64,000 nucleotides of DNA. Origin: Schistocephalus solidus (lineage: Eukaryota; Platyhelminthes; Cestoda; Diphyllobothriidea; Diphyllobothriidae). The number at the start of each line of letters is the position of its first letter. Position 1 is the first letter of the stretch. The notes under the pieces are model-generated. The model was not told the origin of the DNA, did not search any database, and saw only the letters and a list, made by a program, of their open reading frames with translations. A program made the position numbers and the translations under genes. Shown here piece after piece: positions 22,774-33,781 of this stretch. The stretch spans positions 62,001 through 126,000 of the forward strand of contig WEDG01000799.1 in the NCBI GenBank assembly GCA_017591395.1, in the 5' to 3' direction.

Positions 22774-25240
22774 ATCAGTATTTTAGGGGGTGATAGCCAT
22801 TTTTGTAACACAGCGTTGATTAGACGGGTTTACCTTAACAGTGTGCACTATAGGAGGACGGGGTGGGGAGTCCTTAGTTGGCTTTGGCGATCTTTGCCGG
22901 CATACACACAGGAAATTGCTGTCAGTTGACATGTCTCTGGTTGAGGGGGGCGGCCACTGTCTGGGTCCGCATTGACCTCAATTGGCGCCCTGGGTCGATA
23001 GTCATGTTTGTGTCCTGAGGGCATGTCTCCTCGTCTGTCGGGGTAGTAATTGATGCGGCGGTAATCATGACTGCGCCTTCGTCGGCCCCGAATTAAGGCG
23101 TGGTTAGGTGCATATCCGTCCTAGGCTCTCCCGCGGTGGAATTCACGTTTGGCCTAATTCCGTGTTTGCTCTTACGTTCGATGAGCTGCGCCCGGAGGGG
23201 CTGGTAGGCTGCCGGAAGGGCGACAAAACGGTTGATCGACGTAGGCTCCGTGTGCCAGGCTTCGATTGTTTCCCTGGTTACGCGATGATTTCCTCGACCC
23301 TGGATTTCGGCGTTTTGGAATGCGAACGTGTGCCCAGAGTTTGCACAGTATTCCGCCACCAGGGACAATGGGTCCATTCTCTTCACTGCCCGCACGTGTT
23401 CGGTAACACGGGTCTGCAACCGCTTCCCTGTCTCTCCGACGTAGTTAACTTCACAGGAGTCACATTGGATCCGGTAGATGATGGTTGACGCCTCACCTCG
23501 TCAAAGGGGGGCTTTCGGTCTCATAACTAGATTCGGAATGGTTGAATCCGGTCGATGGGCGATTCCGATCCCCAGCGGTCTGAGGAGGCGGGAAACTGCC
23601 TCAGAGACGCCGTCAATGTATGGCAGTGCACGCCAGAATTTTGGCTGTTCTTTTACCAGATTTTGTCTCTGTTTGACCAGCCTGCTGCGCTCGATGAAGT
23701 TACGAGGGTATCCGTTGGCCATGAAAAGGCGCTGGAGGTAGCGGAGTTCTGCCCTTTTGTCGTCCGACTCGCTGCAATGTGTTTCTGCCCTTCTATAGTG
23801 TTCGCAAACAGCTGCGTTTGTGGCACAACGGGTGCGTCCTGTGGTAACTTAGGATTTGGCGTGTGTTGGTCGCTTTCCTATAAACCGTAGTTTTTATGTG
23901 CCCGTTGGATTTTCGATGGACAAAGAACATCCAGGAATGGCAGATGGTTATTAATTTCGGCCTCCATTGTGAATTGGATGTCCGGGAAGATGGAATTCAG
24001 GACATTATGGAATTCTTCGATCATTTCTCGTTTGATGATGACAAAGGTATCGTCGATGTATCGAGTCCAAACGTTGGCCTGTAGTTTGTGAAAGCCAGAG
24101 TTTCAAGCTTTTGGAGAACTGCCTCAGCGATGAAGCCCGAGAGCGGTGATCACATTGGCGTCCCTCTGATCTGCTCGTACATGGTCCCTTCGAAGGTGAA
24201 GTACGTCTTCAGACAGAATTTTAAGAGTTGGACAAGATGTCCCCGCTTCACCGACTCGCCTGCATCATCGTACTGCTTCTCAAGCAATTCGCTTACCGTT
24301 TTGACTGCTAAGTCCTACGGGATTGAAGTGAAGAGAGAGGTGACATCAAATGACACCATGACTTCGTCTGCCGTGAGTCGCATCCCCCTGAGCCGTTCCA
24401 GGAACTGAGTAGCCGAAGTAACCGTTGTGGCTGCGCTCGAGGTGAGAGACTTCAGGTGTCGGAACAACCATTTAGCCAGATTGAATGTCGGTACACCACG
24501 CAATGACACAATTGGACGGAGGGGAATATCGGCCTAATGTACTTTTGGTAATCCGTAGAACCTTGCTGCGGCCGTATCTGATGGTTTTATAGCCAGTCTT
24601 ACCGACTTACTTATTACTTTGTTTGTCTGCATATCGGCAAGTGTTTTGTCTAGCTGCATCATCAGCTTCTTCATCGGTTCACCATCACATCGAAGATATG
24701 CCTGTTGGTCTTCATGCAGGTTGTCGGCCTTTTGAATATAGTCGGTCTTATCCAAGACGACTGTAGAACGTCCTCTGTCCGCTGGTAGTATCACAATATT
24801 CGTGTCAGCTCTCAGTTTATTGACAGCATCCTGCTCCACTCTGGTAATAATAGCGCGTGGTTTATGCACCATTACTAAGGCGTTTACCTGTTGCCGAACA
24901 AGGTATTTTGTTTCATCGGATTCCCCGGTTCGTTTGAGAATTGATTCGACTGTGGCAACGAGGTTTACCGGATCGGCGGCTGTGTTATTAAAGCAAGCCT
25001 CATGACTCAGAACCTTCAGCTGTCCAGGAGTCAACTGTTTAGAGGACAGATTGTGGACTAGGACATCAGTTTCTTCCTCAGGTGAGTGGCTTATATTTCG
25101 AAGCATATCCGCCAGATCCGCATCTCGTTTTGCCCGTAATTCACTGGCTCGTCTATTTATCACATGTCGCAAAAGTGTAGTTCCATCTTCGCCAATGAGT
25201 TCAGCGCACCTTTGCAACCGCTTGGCTCAAAACCCCGTTA
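22758..25240 (-). mobile_element. Penelope-like element B, nearly full length
   Basis: Minus-strand element running from about 25240 (5' end) to 22758 (3' terminus). It includes the N-terminal region, RT, GIY-YIG domain and 3' UTR. It is flanked on both sides by inverted partial copies of its own 3' half: element A at 21479-22695 and a fragment at 25255-25612. Confidence 0.88.
23115..25217 (-). pseudogene. PLE B reverse transcriptase-endonuclease, broken
   Basis: The first 227 codons (25217-24537) are uninterrupted. They contain HNLSSKQLTPGQLKVLSHEA, the RT entry motif NIVILPADRGRSTVVLDK and ARFYGLPKVH. A stop at about 24534 is followed by an open block with DIPLRPIVSLRG and MVSFDVTSLFTSIP (24509-24315), the first catalytic Asp motif. 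YIDD, the main catalytic pair, is intact at 24060-24049. Further on, GTPM is followed by a stop, and frameshifts separate the linker (ANGYPRNFIERS, 23722-23501) from the GIY-YIG domain YRIQCDSCEVNYVGETG (about 23490-23395) and the tail (23419-23093). It is dead by several independent lesions, but one of the more complete coding regions here. Confidence 0.88.
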
Positions 25241-25254
25241 TATTTCCGCAATCG

Positions 25255-25612
25255 AAGATGACAGTCCCTGGTGGCGGAACTCTGTGCGAACTCTGGGCAC
25301 ACGTTCGCATTCCAAAACGCCGAAATCCTGGGTCGAGGAAATCATCGCGTAACCAGGGAAACAATCGAAGCCTGGCACACGGAGCCTACGTCGATCAACC
25401 GTTTTGTCGCCCTTCCGGCAGCCTACCAGCCCCTCCGGGCGCAGCTCATCGAACGTAAGAGCAAACACGGAATTAGGCCAAACGTGAATTCCACCGCGGG
25501 CTAACCTAGGACGGATATGCACCTAACCACGCCACAATTCGGGGCCGACGAAGGCGCAGTCATGATTACCGCCGCATCAATTACTACCCCGACAGACGAG
25601 GAGACGAGGTGT
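25255..25612 (+). mobile_element. Inverted PLE 3' fragment upstream of element B
   Basis: 'ccctggtggcggaactctg' starts a plus-strand copy of the PLE C-terminal tail and 3' UTR, very close to the reverse of 23370-23030. It lies at the 5' end of element B in the opposite orientation, the same arrangement as at 33284-33712, and is followed directly by a SINE. Confidence 0.8.
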
Positions 25613-25900
25613 GGGGCTCACCGATCTGCTTAAGGAACATGTATGTTCCGATGTGCCCTGGAGCTAAGACAAGAGCCCTCGCAGGCGGTCGCAAAGCGAC
25701 GTGTAGCATATGATGAAATTGAACCGACAAAGACAAGGAAGACCGGAATGGCCATTTCTGGCTTATTAGCCGCCATCAGCCAGTCATACCCTATCCCAGG
25801 TGTGGCACCTCGGATTCGAACCCGCGACCTTTGGTATTTGAGTCGAACGCTCTAACATTGAGTCACGGGCTCGTTGTTTTTGTCGGTTGTGATCGGCCAA
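25613..25900 (-). mobile_element. SINE copy beside PLE fragment
   Basis: Nearly full-length minus-strand copy with recognisable tail, hairpins, B box (GGATTCGAACCCGCGACC) and leader. In the hammerhead segment (25741-25785) the core reads CUGAUGG instead of CUGAUGA, so the general-base region is damaged. Its tail joins the inverted PLE 3' fragment at 25612 with no (TA)n between them. Confidence 0.82.
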
Positions 25901-26399
25901 AGGAGTCGCAAATTATCGGGCTTCGTCGCAACTTTCCAAGTGGCGAATATTAGGATGCCACAGTAGCTTCAGAATTCATCACGTTTACTGTGGTAATTAA
26001 AAATCGCGCAGAACCGGCCTCATTCATCCTCCCGTTGGGGTTCCATCAAAAGTGGGGAAAGTCAGTTAGGAATGACAGGGCATTGTGGTTAGCGTGACGT
26101 AAAGCCGCCGAAGCTCGCAAGCTGCACCCGTCGGGACAACAAAATAAGGTGCACACCAGCAACGAAAACAGTTAGGTCGACGTTCCTCAGCCATGAAACC
26201 CGTAATACCGCTGACGGATGCGTTGTTCTCTGAGTTTGGTTGCATATTGCGATCTTGCCCGTGTTTCAATTCCTTGATAATTATGTGGTGTACAAGCTGG
26301 ATGCTTTCTGTGTAAAGCCTTTATGCCATTGAGAAGATATAATATATTGCTCCAAAAATTCTGCACTGGATGCTAATTGTTCCAAGTAAAGACGCAGAA
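25901..26399. other. Non-coding, no feature recognised
   Basis: Lies between a SINE leader and a PLE terminus. Nothing was identified. Confidence 0.4.
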
Positions 26400-26903
26400 G
26401 GCTGTTCGCTCGCCGGAATCATGGCTTTATTCGTCTGAGCTCTCGGAATCTTACTGGCGTCCATCGTCGATGGATCGATGACTGCCACCGGCGTCTACAG
26501 AAATGCAAGGCTGTGGTGGAGAAGAATAGGAGGGAGTGTGCCCGCGTTCTCAGTGAGGCCATCACTGAGGACCTTGGTAAGCAATCTCGGCTCTGGTGCA
26601 TCACGGACAAGCCAAGAAGCGCGTAATTTTAGAAAAATACTGCAGAAATTACAACCATCCGATACAGGAAGCTCAAACTTGGTCCCTAACTTCACATCCA
26701 AGCAACTATTGGAGCAACAAATACAGGTGCTGCGGCAAAAAGCTTGTTTTAACACCGTTGATGCTGACCCTGTTGACTTAATTGCAGCCCTGGAAGCCAT
26801 GCTTGCGAGAACTGAAACGACCGAGTCTTCATCTTTACTTGTTCTTCGAAAACAGCTGACTTCCAGACATTCGACAACGAATACCTACTTAAAGTGTTTT
26901 TAA
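26400..26903 (+). mobile_element. PLE 5' fragment with inverted terminus
   Basis: Bases 26400-26480 are the reverse of a PLE terminus of the type seen at 50585-50650 (GAGCTCAGACGAATAAAGCC on the minus strand). From about 26600 the plus strand encodes an N-terminal PLE segment: LVPNFTSKQLLEQQIQVLRQ, ACFNTVDADPVDLIAALEAML, parallel to the equivalent region of element B. The frame ends at 26903, where the sequence becomes repeat R3. No RT follows. Confidence 0.72.
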
Positions 26904-27765
26904 GAGTTAAAATCATTATAAGAGATAAAATCGATCTTAGTCATATTAATTGCCGAAGATTATGTTGTGAACGTTTCTTTCTTTTTAGCTAAACTTAAAG
27001 CAATATAAAGCTTAAACTTAAAGAGTTCTAAAGTTTGGGTAAGTCCATTAATATAACCCAAAACGGCCATCTGCGATTAGAAAAGACCGTCTCCCCTATC
27101 TCAGTAAAATGCCTTTAAAAATATCTTATTTTTGAGGTTTTGGTAGCACATACAACAGAATCTACGGGTATGGGTAATAGACAGAAAACACAGTAAAAGG
27201 TAAGGTATTTACCACCTTTTCAAGGACGATCCGAAACTCATCGTAATCAACACCCGAATATAATTCAAGAAAAGTCCTCTTAATCAACCTAAAAATTCTA
27301 TTGAAATGTATTAGTCACTAACTGGCCTTTCAGCATTTCGGCTTATGAAAAATGTTTTTCTTGTGACGTCCGTGCCAGCGCAATCAAGCGAAAATATATT
27401 TGCCTTAATCAAATGCATCTTAAACAATGTATAACCTGTAGAAGATCCGCCATTTCTCGTGACACCGTGTTGGAATATATACTCGAAATTTAGGCTGTTT
27501 AGTAATGGTCATACTTTTATTGCCATTTAAATGGAAGACAACTGTCGTGGAATATACACTAAATGACTATTTTAAAAATAACTCCTACTTGTGGTGGTTT
27601 ATTTACTCGTTTGTTTACACGGACAAGCATTCTATTTATTTGAAACTACAGGTTAATTAGCTTAACGACTTTTCATGTTATAAAAATTCTTCGCTTCTCT
27701 AAAAAATAGTATTTCTAAACAACGTAATATTAATTTTAAACCCAAATATGCCTTCTTTTTAATAA
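26838..27765. repeat. R3 repeat, copy 1 (~0.93 kb)
   Basis: Aligns by eye along its length to 46727-47690: 'gacattcgacaacgaatacc', 'agagttctaaagtttgggta', 'acagaatctacgggtatggg' and 'ggtaaggtatttaccacctt' are shared with scattered indels. It begins inside the PLE N-terminal reading frame, so its left edge carries PLE codons. No protein or RNA structure is recognised. Confidence 0.82.
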
Positions 27766-28089
27766 CGGGCGCTTTATTACTCCTGTTAAACTTTGGGGGA
27801 CACAGTGTGGGTTGATTTCACATAAATGCCCTATCTCATGCAATTCATGACATTTCATGAGACGGGGCACGTATTATAGTTCAAGACAGAATTTGGAAGG
27901 AAAGTGTACGGTTTAAATACATTTCCTTATGAGAAACTTTTTAAAACTAAACTAAACCTTCTAGTATAAAATGTGAAGAAAGCGTATTTATCGCGCAGTG
28001 GGTATAAGAAAGTCAATGCTGTTTATTTTTTCGATGAAATAAATTTTAATTTACAAGCGCATTGAAAACCAGTTAAACAAACGTATGCT

Positions 28090-28260
28090 ACATAAGCAGC
28101 CACCTTTACCGAGTGTGTTTATTCTGTCAACTAAAAAGAAGTTTATGCAAAGTCTGGCATCTTGTTGTATCTGAAATATCATAGGATTGTGCCGCGTGAT
28201 GATCGTTGGTTGAACTCAACTTAAGTAATCTCTCCTAGTTGAAAACGAGTTTGAGATTTT
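28090..28260. repeat. R1 dispersed repeat, copy c
   Basis: 'gcagccacctttaccgagtg', 'gtctggcatcttgttgtatc', 'ataggattgtgccgcgtgatgat' and 'aagtaatctctcctagttgaaaa' align with the copies at 5.7 and 39.7 kb. Confidence 0.62.
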
Positions 28261-31200
28261 AGGGGTGGAAATACAATAGCTGGATCCATCCAAGATAGTT
28301 AAATTAGGGCCGTCTGTCTTACGGGAACCATGGTAATATGGGTTTAATGGGAGAGGTATAAAGATAGGGAAAAGGAGGAGAGGAAAAATAAAGGAGGAAA
28401 GCGAAAAACACACCAGCCAAAACGTTAAAATGCGAATGCTTTATGGCAGCGTCCCCCCCGACAGTAGACACTAGCCAACGGGCCTAATGAGACAGCATAC
28501 AGCAATATGCCCTTTCCGGATTGTAAACCACGTGCGACGTCGCATTGCTGAACGATTAAAATAAGGAACAAGGGTTAGAGAAGAGGTTTGTAAACTGACC
28601 AAAATTGTCTCTCGAAAATATTTTGAGATCCGGGTATTGTGCTTGCACGGTTACATTTCATGAGGTCGGTAAGTGACTGCAAGTTGAAGGACGGACTTTT
28701 CGGGCAAATAACCTTCAGATCAATTACATTAAAGTTAAAGTTGTTCCTTTTTAATGCTAATCCCTCAGGTAGCCCGCTGAATCCACAGAAGACGGTGAAT
28801 AAATCTGCAAATTTGAAAATTATGCGGACATATGGGACCTATGAGCTGTCAGTAAATACTTTCTTCTGCTAGAATTGTGACGCTGAAGTTCCCTTGGTTA
28901 ATGCATCGTGGATGATATGAGTGGGTTTGCAGCCAAAACTTTGGTGCGGTAAGAAGGGCCGGATATTAGCTGGCACTGCAAAACTAGCGCGCAATTCAAG
29001 CCGCTCAAAATATAATGATCGCACATCGCCCCAGCCGCCGAAATACCTCCTCCTTACACCCATGGAACATTCAACGAGCTGAAAAAATATGGTCTCCCAC
29101 TGAACTGGTTGAGAAAGTTGGTACAGTAGCTACACTTAAGACTCTTTCAAGAATTCTACTCCTGCGCAGCTTCAAAAACTTTCAACTCCCCCGCATCATC
29201 AGAGCCCTATTCTGCTATCTCAAACTCTAAGAGCTGTTTTGCTGTGATCTCGGAGTGGTTCAATGAGTTCGTGTGTGCATGACACATGCAGTGTGTCTTG
29301 CCATTTTAATGCACGCTCCTCAGTGCTGAGATTCAAGGAAACTAGTTTTTGGAATGAATATATTCTCCTCAATTTGAGAGGATCGTGTTTTGCGGTTCGC
29401 TTGAATAATCTGTTTGACTCCTTTTAAAGATGTATTATTCTTGAGTGTAGCGAATATACAGTAAACCGAAAGAGGTGAAAGCTTCCAGCCACAGAACGCC
29501 TGATCGCTGACACTTGTGTATCTTTACATCAACTGACCCTGGGCGGATGGCGTTTATTTTGCTACGGTCATACTGAAGGCGGAGTAAATTAGGCAAAAAA
29601 GCGCAATCGAGGGATAGACGAGAGTATGATATGGGAGCTGTTCTTGGACGCACTGGTTGATGGTGTCTAAAAAAACAAATAGGCCATATGTGAATTGGAA
29701 GAAGGTGGGTTCTGACCATCTGTGCGGTCGCACAACAGCAAAACACTTGAGGAACAGTTTGGCTTTTGTGACCTTATTCAATAAATATTTACTGAAGTAT
29801 TCTTTCAGCTAAAAGAGAGCACCAGTCGAGCTATGGGCATTTTTGGGGTTTTCGACACTTTTTCAACTCCCATTTATTTGAAATTTCATTTGTCACTGCG
29901 TATCATGGATTAAAAATCTCAGAATATGCGTGACTGTTCGCATTTCAGGTGTTTGTGTGTGTAAGAAAAGACCAAGGAGATTGTTCGTTAGCCAGAAGCA
30001 TGTCTTTATGCATCGGAGCTTTTGACCACTTACTGGATTCCACTATCAGAATTTTGTAAGCCAAAAGATACCCTCTCTTCAAGTATCGCATTTTAAGCGG
30101 ACGAGATTGGCTATCAAATGAGTACGAGGAAGGATTTTTTGCATGCTCTTTACAAAATATATATTTAAATTTATAAGAGAACCGATAATTAATTGGAACT
30201 ATTCATACAACTTTACTTGTTATTTACCGAATGCGGTTTTTAAAGACGGCCAGAACGAAGCGCATTAAAGGTCGGCATCTTGCCGTGTTTAAAATAAATG
30301 AATCTATCCTGTATGATTATCAATATCGCAAGCCCAATAAGTAAACTTTCCTGGTAGAAAAATGCACTTCCATTCCGGTAACATGAGATTGGTCACTGAC
30401 TTTACTTAAGTATAGCAGCCATATTGAGCAACATGCGGCATTTTTCTTAAATATTTCATACATTTCGGGATAGTGAACTTTGAGTCCGCATTTTCTGCCC
30501 ATTTTCCAGAATCATACTAGCGAAAACGAACTAGTTTTTTATGCTTTTATGATTTTTGATTTCAAATATATACTTTTCAAATATGTTTTGCAGTAAATTA
30601 CGTCTGTTTTGCATTGTCTGCTCAAATATGGTATCTTTTGACTTGAAGTTACATTTGTAATAAAGAGAAATTTTCACATTATTAAGTGTTTAATTATATG
30701 ACTTTTATCTACGTGCTTTGAAATTGTAATTTTTGAGTATAATACGTGACTCATAGTAACTGAAAAAGGCTTAATCTGCTAGAACGAACCGCTTTTATTG
30801 AAAGAGAGATGCACGTCATTCCTAATAAACAAAATCCGCACTCAAAAGGCATACTTTTCTGTTAACTGAAATTATGCAGGAATTTTTCATATGCACCCAC
30901 TTTTTGCTAATGCGATATTTTCAATTTGCCCTAAGGACGTACATTCCAAAAAACCCTGAAAATATGTCGCATCCAAGTCAGTATTGGACTATTACTTCAG
31001 TGTAGTGTTTTATTGGAAGTTCAATTAAAATTTTGTGAATAAGGGCCACTAATCTACAACAGCATATCAAGCCACACTGGGTCGTAAAATATTTTCGTTT
31101 TAGTGACTGGCCCAAACATCTGGATTTAGAGAAGATACATCTAAAATCTTCGCAGAAATCGCGCCATCCCATTTCGCCTTCATTTTCTGGACGTTCTCTC

Positions 31201-31344
31201 CCGTCCTTCGCATAATGTTTTATTTACGTCACAGCGCGTCTTGATGTCATGTTGCACGTGTGGATAAAGACTTTAGTGTGTTTTGCCCCTCAGCAAGCTA
31301 GCAGTAACTAGTGCTGAGCTCTGGTTAATTCTAGTTATCAGTAC
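28261..31344. other. AT-rich intronic sequence
   Basis: Apart from R1 copy d, nothing is recognisable. The open stretch 29746-29435 (minus) has no domain or splice-site pair. Confidence 0.45.
30236..30330. repeat. R1 dispersed repeat, short copy d
   Basis: 'aaagacggccagaacgaagcgcattaaaggtcggcatcttgccgtg' matches the core of the family; the 3' part is degraded. Confidence 0.5.
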
Positions 31345-31560
31345 TTGAACAAGAGACCGCCAATTGGGGGATTGCTAACAAAAGCACACATAGAGAAGTT
31401 GAAACAGCTTCAAGCGAACCAAGACATTCTGATAACAAGACCGGATAAAGGAACAGGCATCGTTATAATGAACAGATCAGACTATGTAACGAAGATGCAC
31501 TCCATACTCTCTTACCTAATAGCTTACAGGAAGAACCAAATATTTTACCTGATACCCGGT
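31345..31560 (+). pseudogene. PLE RT fragment beside (CTA)n
   Basis: An open stretch encodes LTKAHIEKLKQLQANQDILI followed by TRPDKGTGIVIMNRSDYV and TKMHSIL. This is the conserved block at the entry of PLE RT (compare PADRGRSTVVLDKTDY in element B and LADKGGSTAILNK near 34.5 kb). The rest of RT is missing; the frame continues only artificially into the adjacent trinucleotide array. Confidence 0.75.
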
Positions 31561-31587
31561 TATTGGCTAGTGAGTGGCATAGCCACG

Positions 31588-31657
31588 CGACTGGTCTGGC
31601 AGAGTAGAGTTGAATCTACCTCTACTAGCTGCTGTATGGCTACTAATAGCTGTATGG

Positions 31658-31715
<58 letters not shown>

Positions 31716-31985
31716 CTCTACTAGCTGCTTTATGGCTACTAATAGCTGTATGGCTACTACTACTATTACCTCTACTACTACTACTACCCTCTACTACTAC
31801 TACTACCTCTGCTACTACTACCTCTACTAGCTGCTGTATGGCTACTAATAGCTGTATGGCTACTACTACTACTACTACCACTACTACTACTACTAATAGC
31901 TGTATGGCTACTACTACTAGCGACTGGTCTGGCAGAGTAGAGTTGAATCTACCTCTACTAGCTGCTGTATGGCTACTAATAGATC
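31588..31985. repeat. (CTA)n compound minisatellite with 60-bp duplicated edges
   Basis: Runs of CTA/ACT alternate with a phrase around 'agctgctgtatggctactaa' that recurs at about 31630, 31725, 31830 and 31963. A ~62-base block starting 'cgactggtctggcagagtag' occurs at 31588 and again at 31920, bracketing the array as a direct repeat. Long reading frames across it are low-complexity artefacts. Confidence 0.9.
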
Positions 31986-32064
31986 TAAAGAATGAGCCCC
32001 GAAGCAAAGCAGGATGAGTGGGAACCCTGAACGATCGGTGAGCATTCATCAAACCACTGTCCAT

Positions 32065-32150
32065 ATTCCCTATCTAAACCACCAAGACAACGGGCCCGTG
32101 GCTCGATGGCTAGAGCGTTGGAATTCTAAACGGGGCCCTGGGGCTCTTGA
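32065..32150 (+). mobile_element. SINE leader and A-box fragment
   Basis: 'tattccctatctaaaccaccaagacaac' followed by 'gggcccgtggctcgatggctagagcg' matches the SINE leader and A-box half of the head. After this the sequence diverges and no B box or hammerhead follows. Confidence 0.55.
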
Positions 32151-33207
32151 ATGAGTCCCAGGGCAGAACGGGACTAGTGATTTCCGTTAACATTCGGTGA
32201 AAGTTCATCAAACGAATTTACATCCATTAGTAGGCAGAAGATCAGGCATAAGCCTTAACACCATTGCTTTCTCTCTTGCTCATCTTCGGGTGCCTGCGTT
32301 TTGAACAATGACCCATAGTCAACAAACTGTGCCACCGGATAGCGCGCCATCGGCCTCAGAATGGCCCGACATTGTTTATTCTTTTAAAATAGCTGGTTAC
32401 GCTCTCGAGTGTTGACCCATTGTTAAAATGACAAACATTACTACGTGGAGGGCTTAATATATAAGCGGAATTCAGTTCCTTCTGATGCATGTCATCTGCA
32501 CTTTTGTTCTCCAAAGCGCTGCTGCAACCCATAGTCCTTGCAAAACTGCGAGCGATTATTTGTTCATCTTGTTGGACGCTGAAAATGCACGATAATCAGT
32601 TCCGGTACTTACATTTGCAGTTTTTATTTTAAAAAAAGCACGCATTACCTGCATCTCATTTTTGACGCTGACTGCTCTGCAATTTTCCTGAAGTGTCTTT
32701 GTTTACAAACAAAAGATTTACCCAAAACATGAATCGTCGTATCACAGGCTACTGGAAAAGACCTTTTTGTTTATGCGAAATAGGCCGTCATAATGCAGCC
32801 TTTGCGCGCTTGATGTCTAAAAGGCAGGTTTCCTGGGCGACCGCGTGTTTCCACTGCTGAGGACACAATGAAAGGCCCCTATTCTCAGATGATTATGTAA
32901 CGACTGCTCAGACGGGGCTTGGCTCGGAGACATTTCCCTAAAGTCCAGGCTAGAGTAGCCAATGGGGAGGCTATTTTAAACTTTTTATTTGAAAAAAGCA
33001 AAACCTGGAACGTGCGCTCAAAGACGGATAATCAGCCAGCATCATCTGAGTGCCCACACAAGGATACTGATTTAGGAGTGCGCGGACAAAGCATATTCTG
33101 TCGTTGCCAATACAATTAAAACGTACTAATCTATAATCATTGTGCGAACAGCAAAGAGGCTAGAGAGTAAACTAACTTTCTGGATCAGGGGGATAACAGC
33201 GATGGTA

Positions 33208-33210
<3 letters not shown>
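32151..33210. other. Non-coding, no feature recognised
   Basis: No repeat or exon recognised between the SINE head fragment and the (TA)n tract. 'tttccgttaacattcgg' at 32190 echoes a short R1 phrase. Confidence 0.4.

Positions 33211-33283
<73 letters not shown>
33211..33283. repeat. (TA)n tract left of PLE
   Basis: Seventy-three bases of perfect TA, immediately followed at 33284 by the terminus of an inverted PLE 3' fragment. Confidence 0.97.
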
Positions 33284-33285
<2 letters not shown>

Positions 33286-33712
33286 CGAAGCAAATACGTT
33301 CTTTGGGAAACAATAGGTAACTTTATTATGTAAATTTTCGACGCTGGTACCCCAATTCGTCGTCAGACTTGTGGTAAGTGTGCAAAAAATCAGTTAAAAT
33401 TTAACAAGTGCCGGAAAAATCGACATCGCTTTGTCATTCCTACCAATGGCTGTCATTGGGGTGTATTTCCATTTGGATTGGCTCTCGCCTCTTCGAGCTT
33501 TCTTTCAGGTTGCAGTACACATGGTTCAACTCGATGTGTCGGTTTGATGCATGAGTTATCTGAGAAAATGGCCTCTAAAAATTCTAGGCCTTTCTTAGAG
33601 GGACAGGAGGCAACAATGCGGGTTTTGTCCAAGGCAAATTTGTGTCCAGTTTCCAGCGTATGCATGGAAACTTGAGATAAGTGATCTCGCCTCCTTACTG
33701 CCAACTGATGTT
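33284..33712 (-). mobile_element. Inverted PLE 3' fragment at the head of element F
   Basis: The reverse of the region equivalent to 35890-36330: terminus, 3' UTR ('ttaaaatttaac') and the C-terminal coding tail (HTLETGHKFALDKTRIVASC, then KKGLEFLEAIFSDNSC). Its terminus abuts (TA)n at 33283, and its truncated end meets the left terminal repeat of element F. Confidence 0.85.
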
Positions 33713-33726
33713 CACACTTATCACAA

Positions 33727-33780
33727 GTCTGACGACGACCTGCGGTACCAGCGTCGAAAATTTACATAATAAAGTTACCT
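33727..33780 (+). ncRNA. Hammerhead-like remnant in PLE F left terminus
   Basis: CUGACGA is followed by a hairpin in which GACCUG pairs with CAG(C)GUC around CGGUAC. Then come GAAA and a possible stem III pairing AAUUU with AAGUU, and then UA. Stem I is not convincing and there is an extra C before stem II, so this is a decayed or divergent hammerhead. The right terminus (about 36232) has the same layout with GAAC for GAAA. Confidence 0.4.
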
Positions 33781-33781
33781 A

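Noticed and set aside
31567..32064. Long reading frames on both strands of the CTA array
   Set aside because: Low-complexity translation; only the first part (31345-31560) carries real PLE RT similarity.
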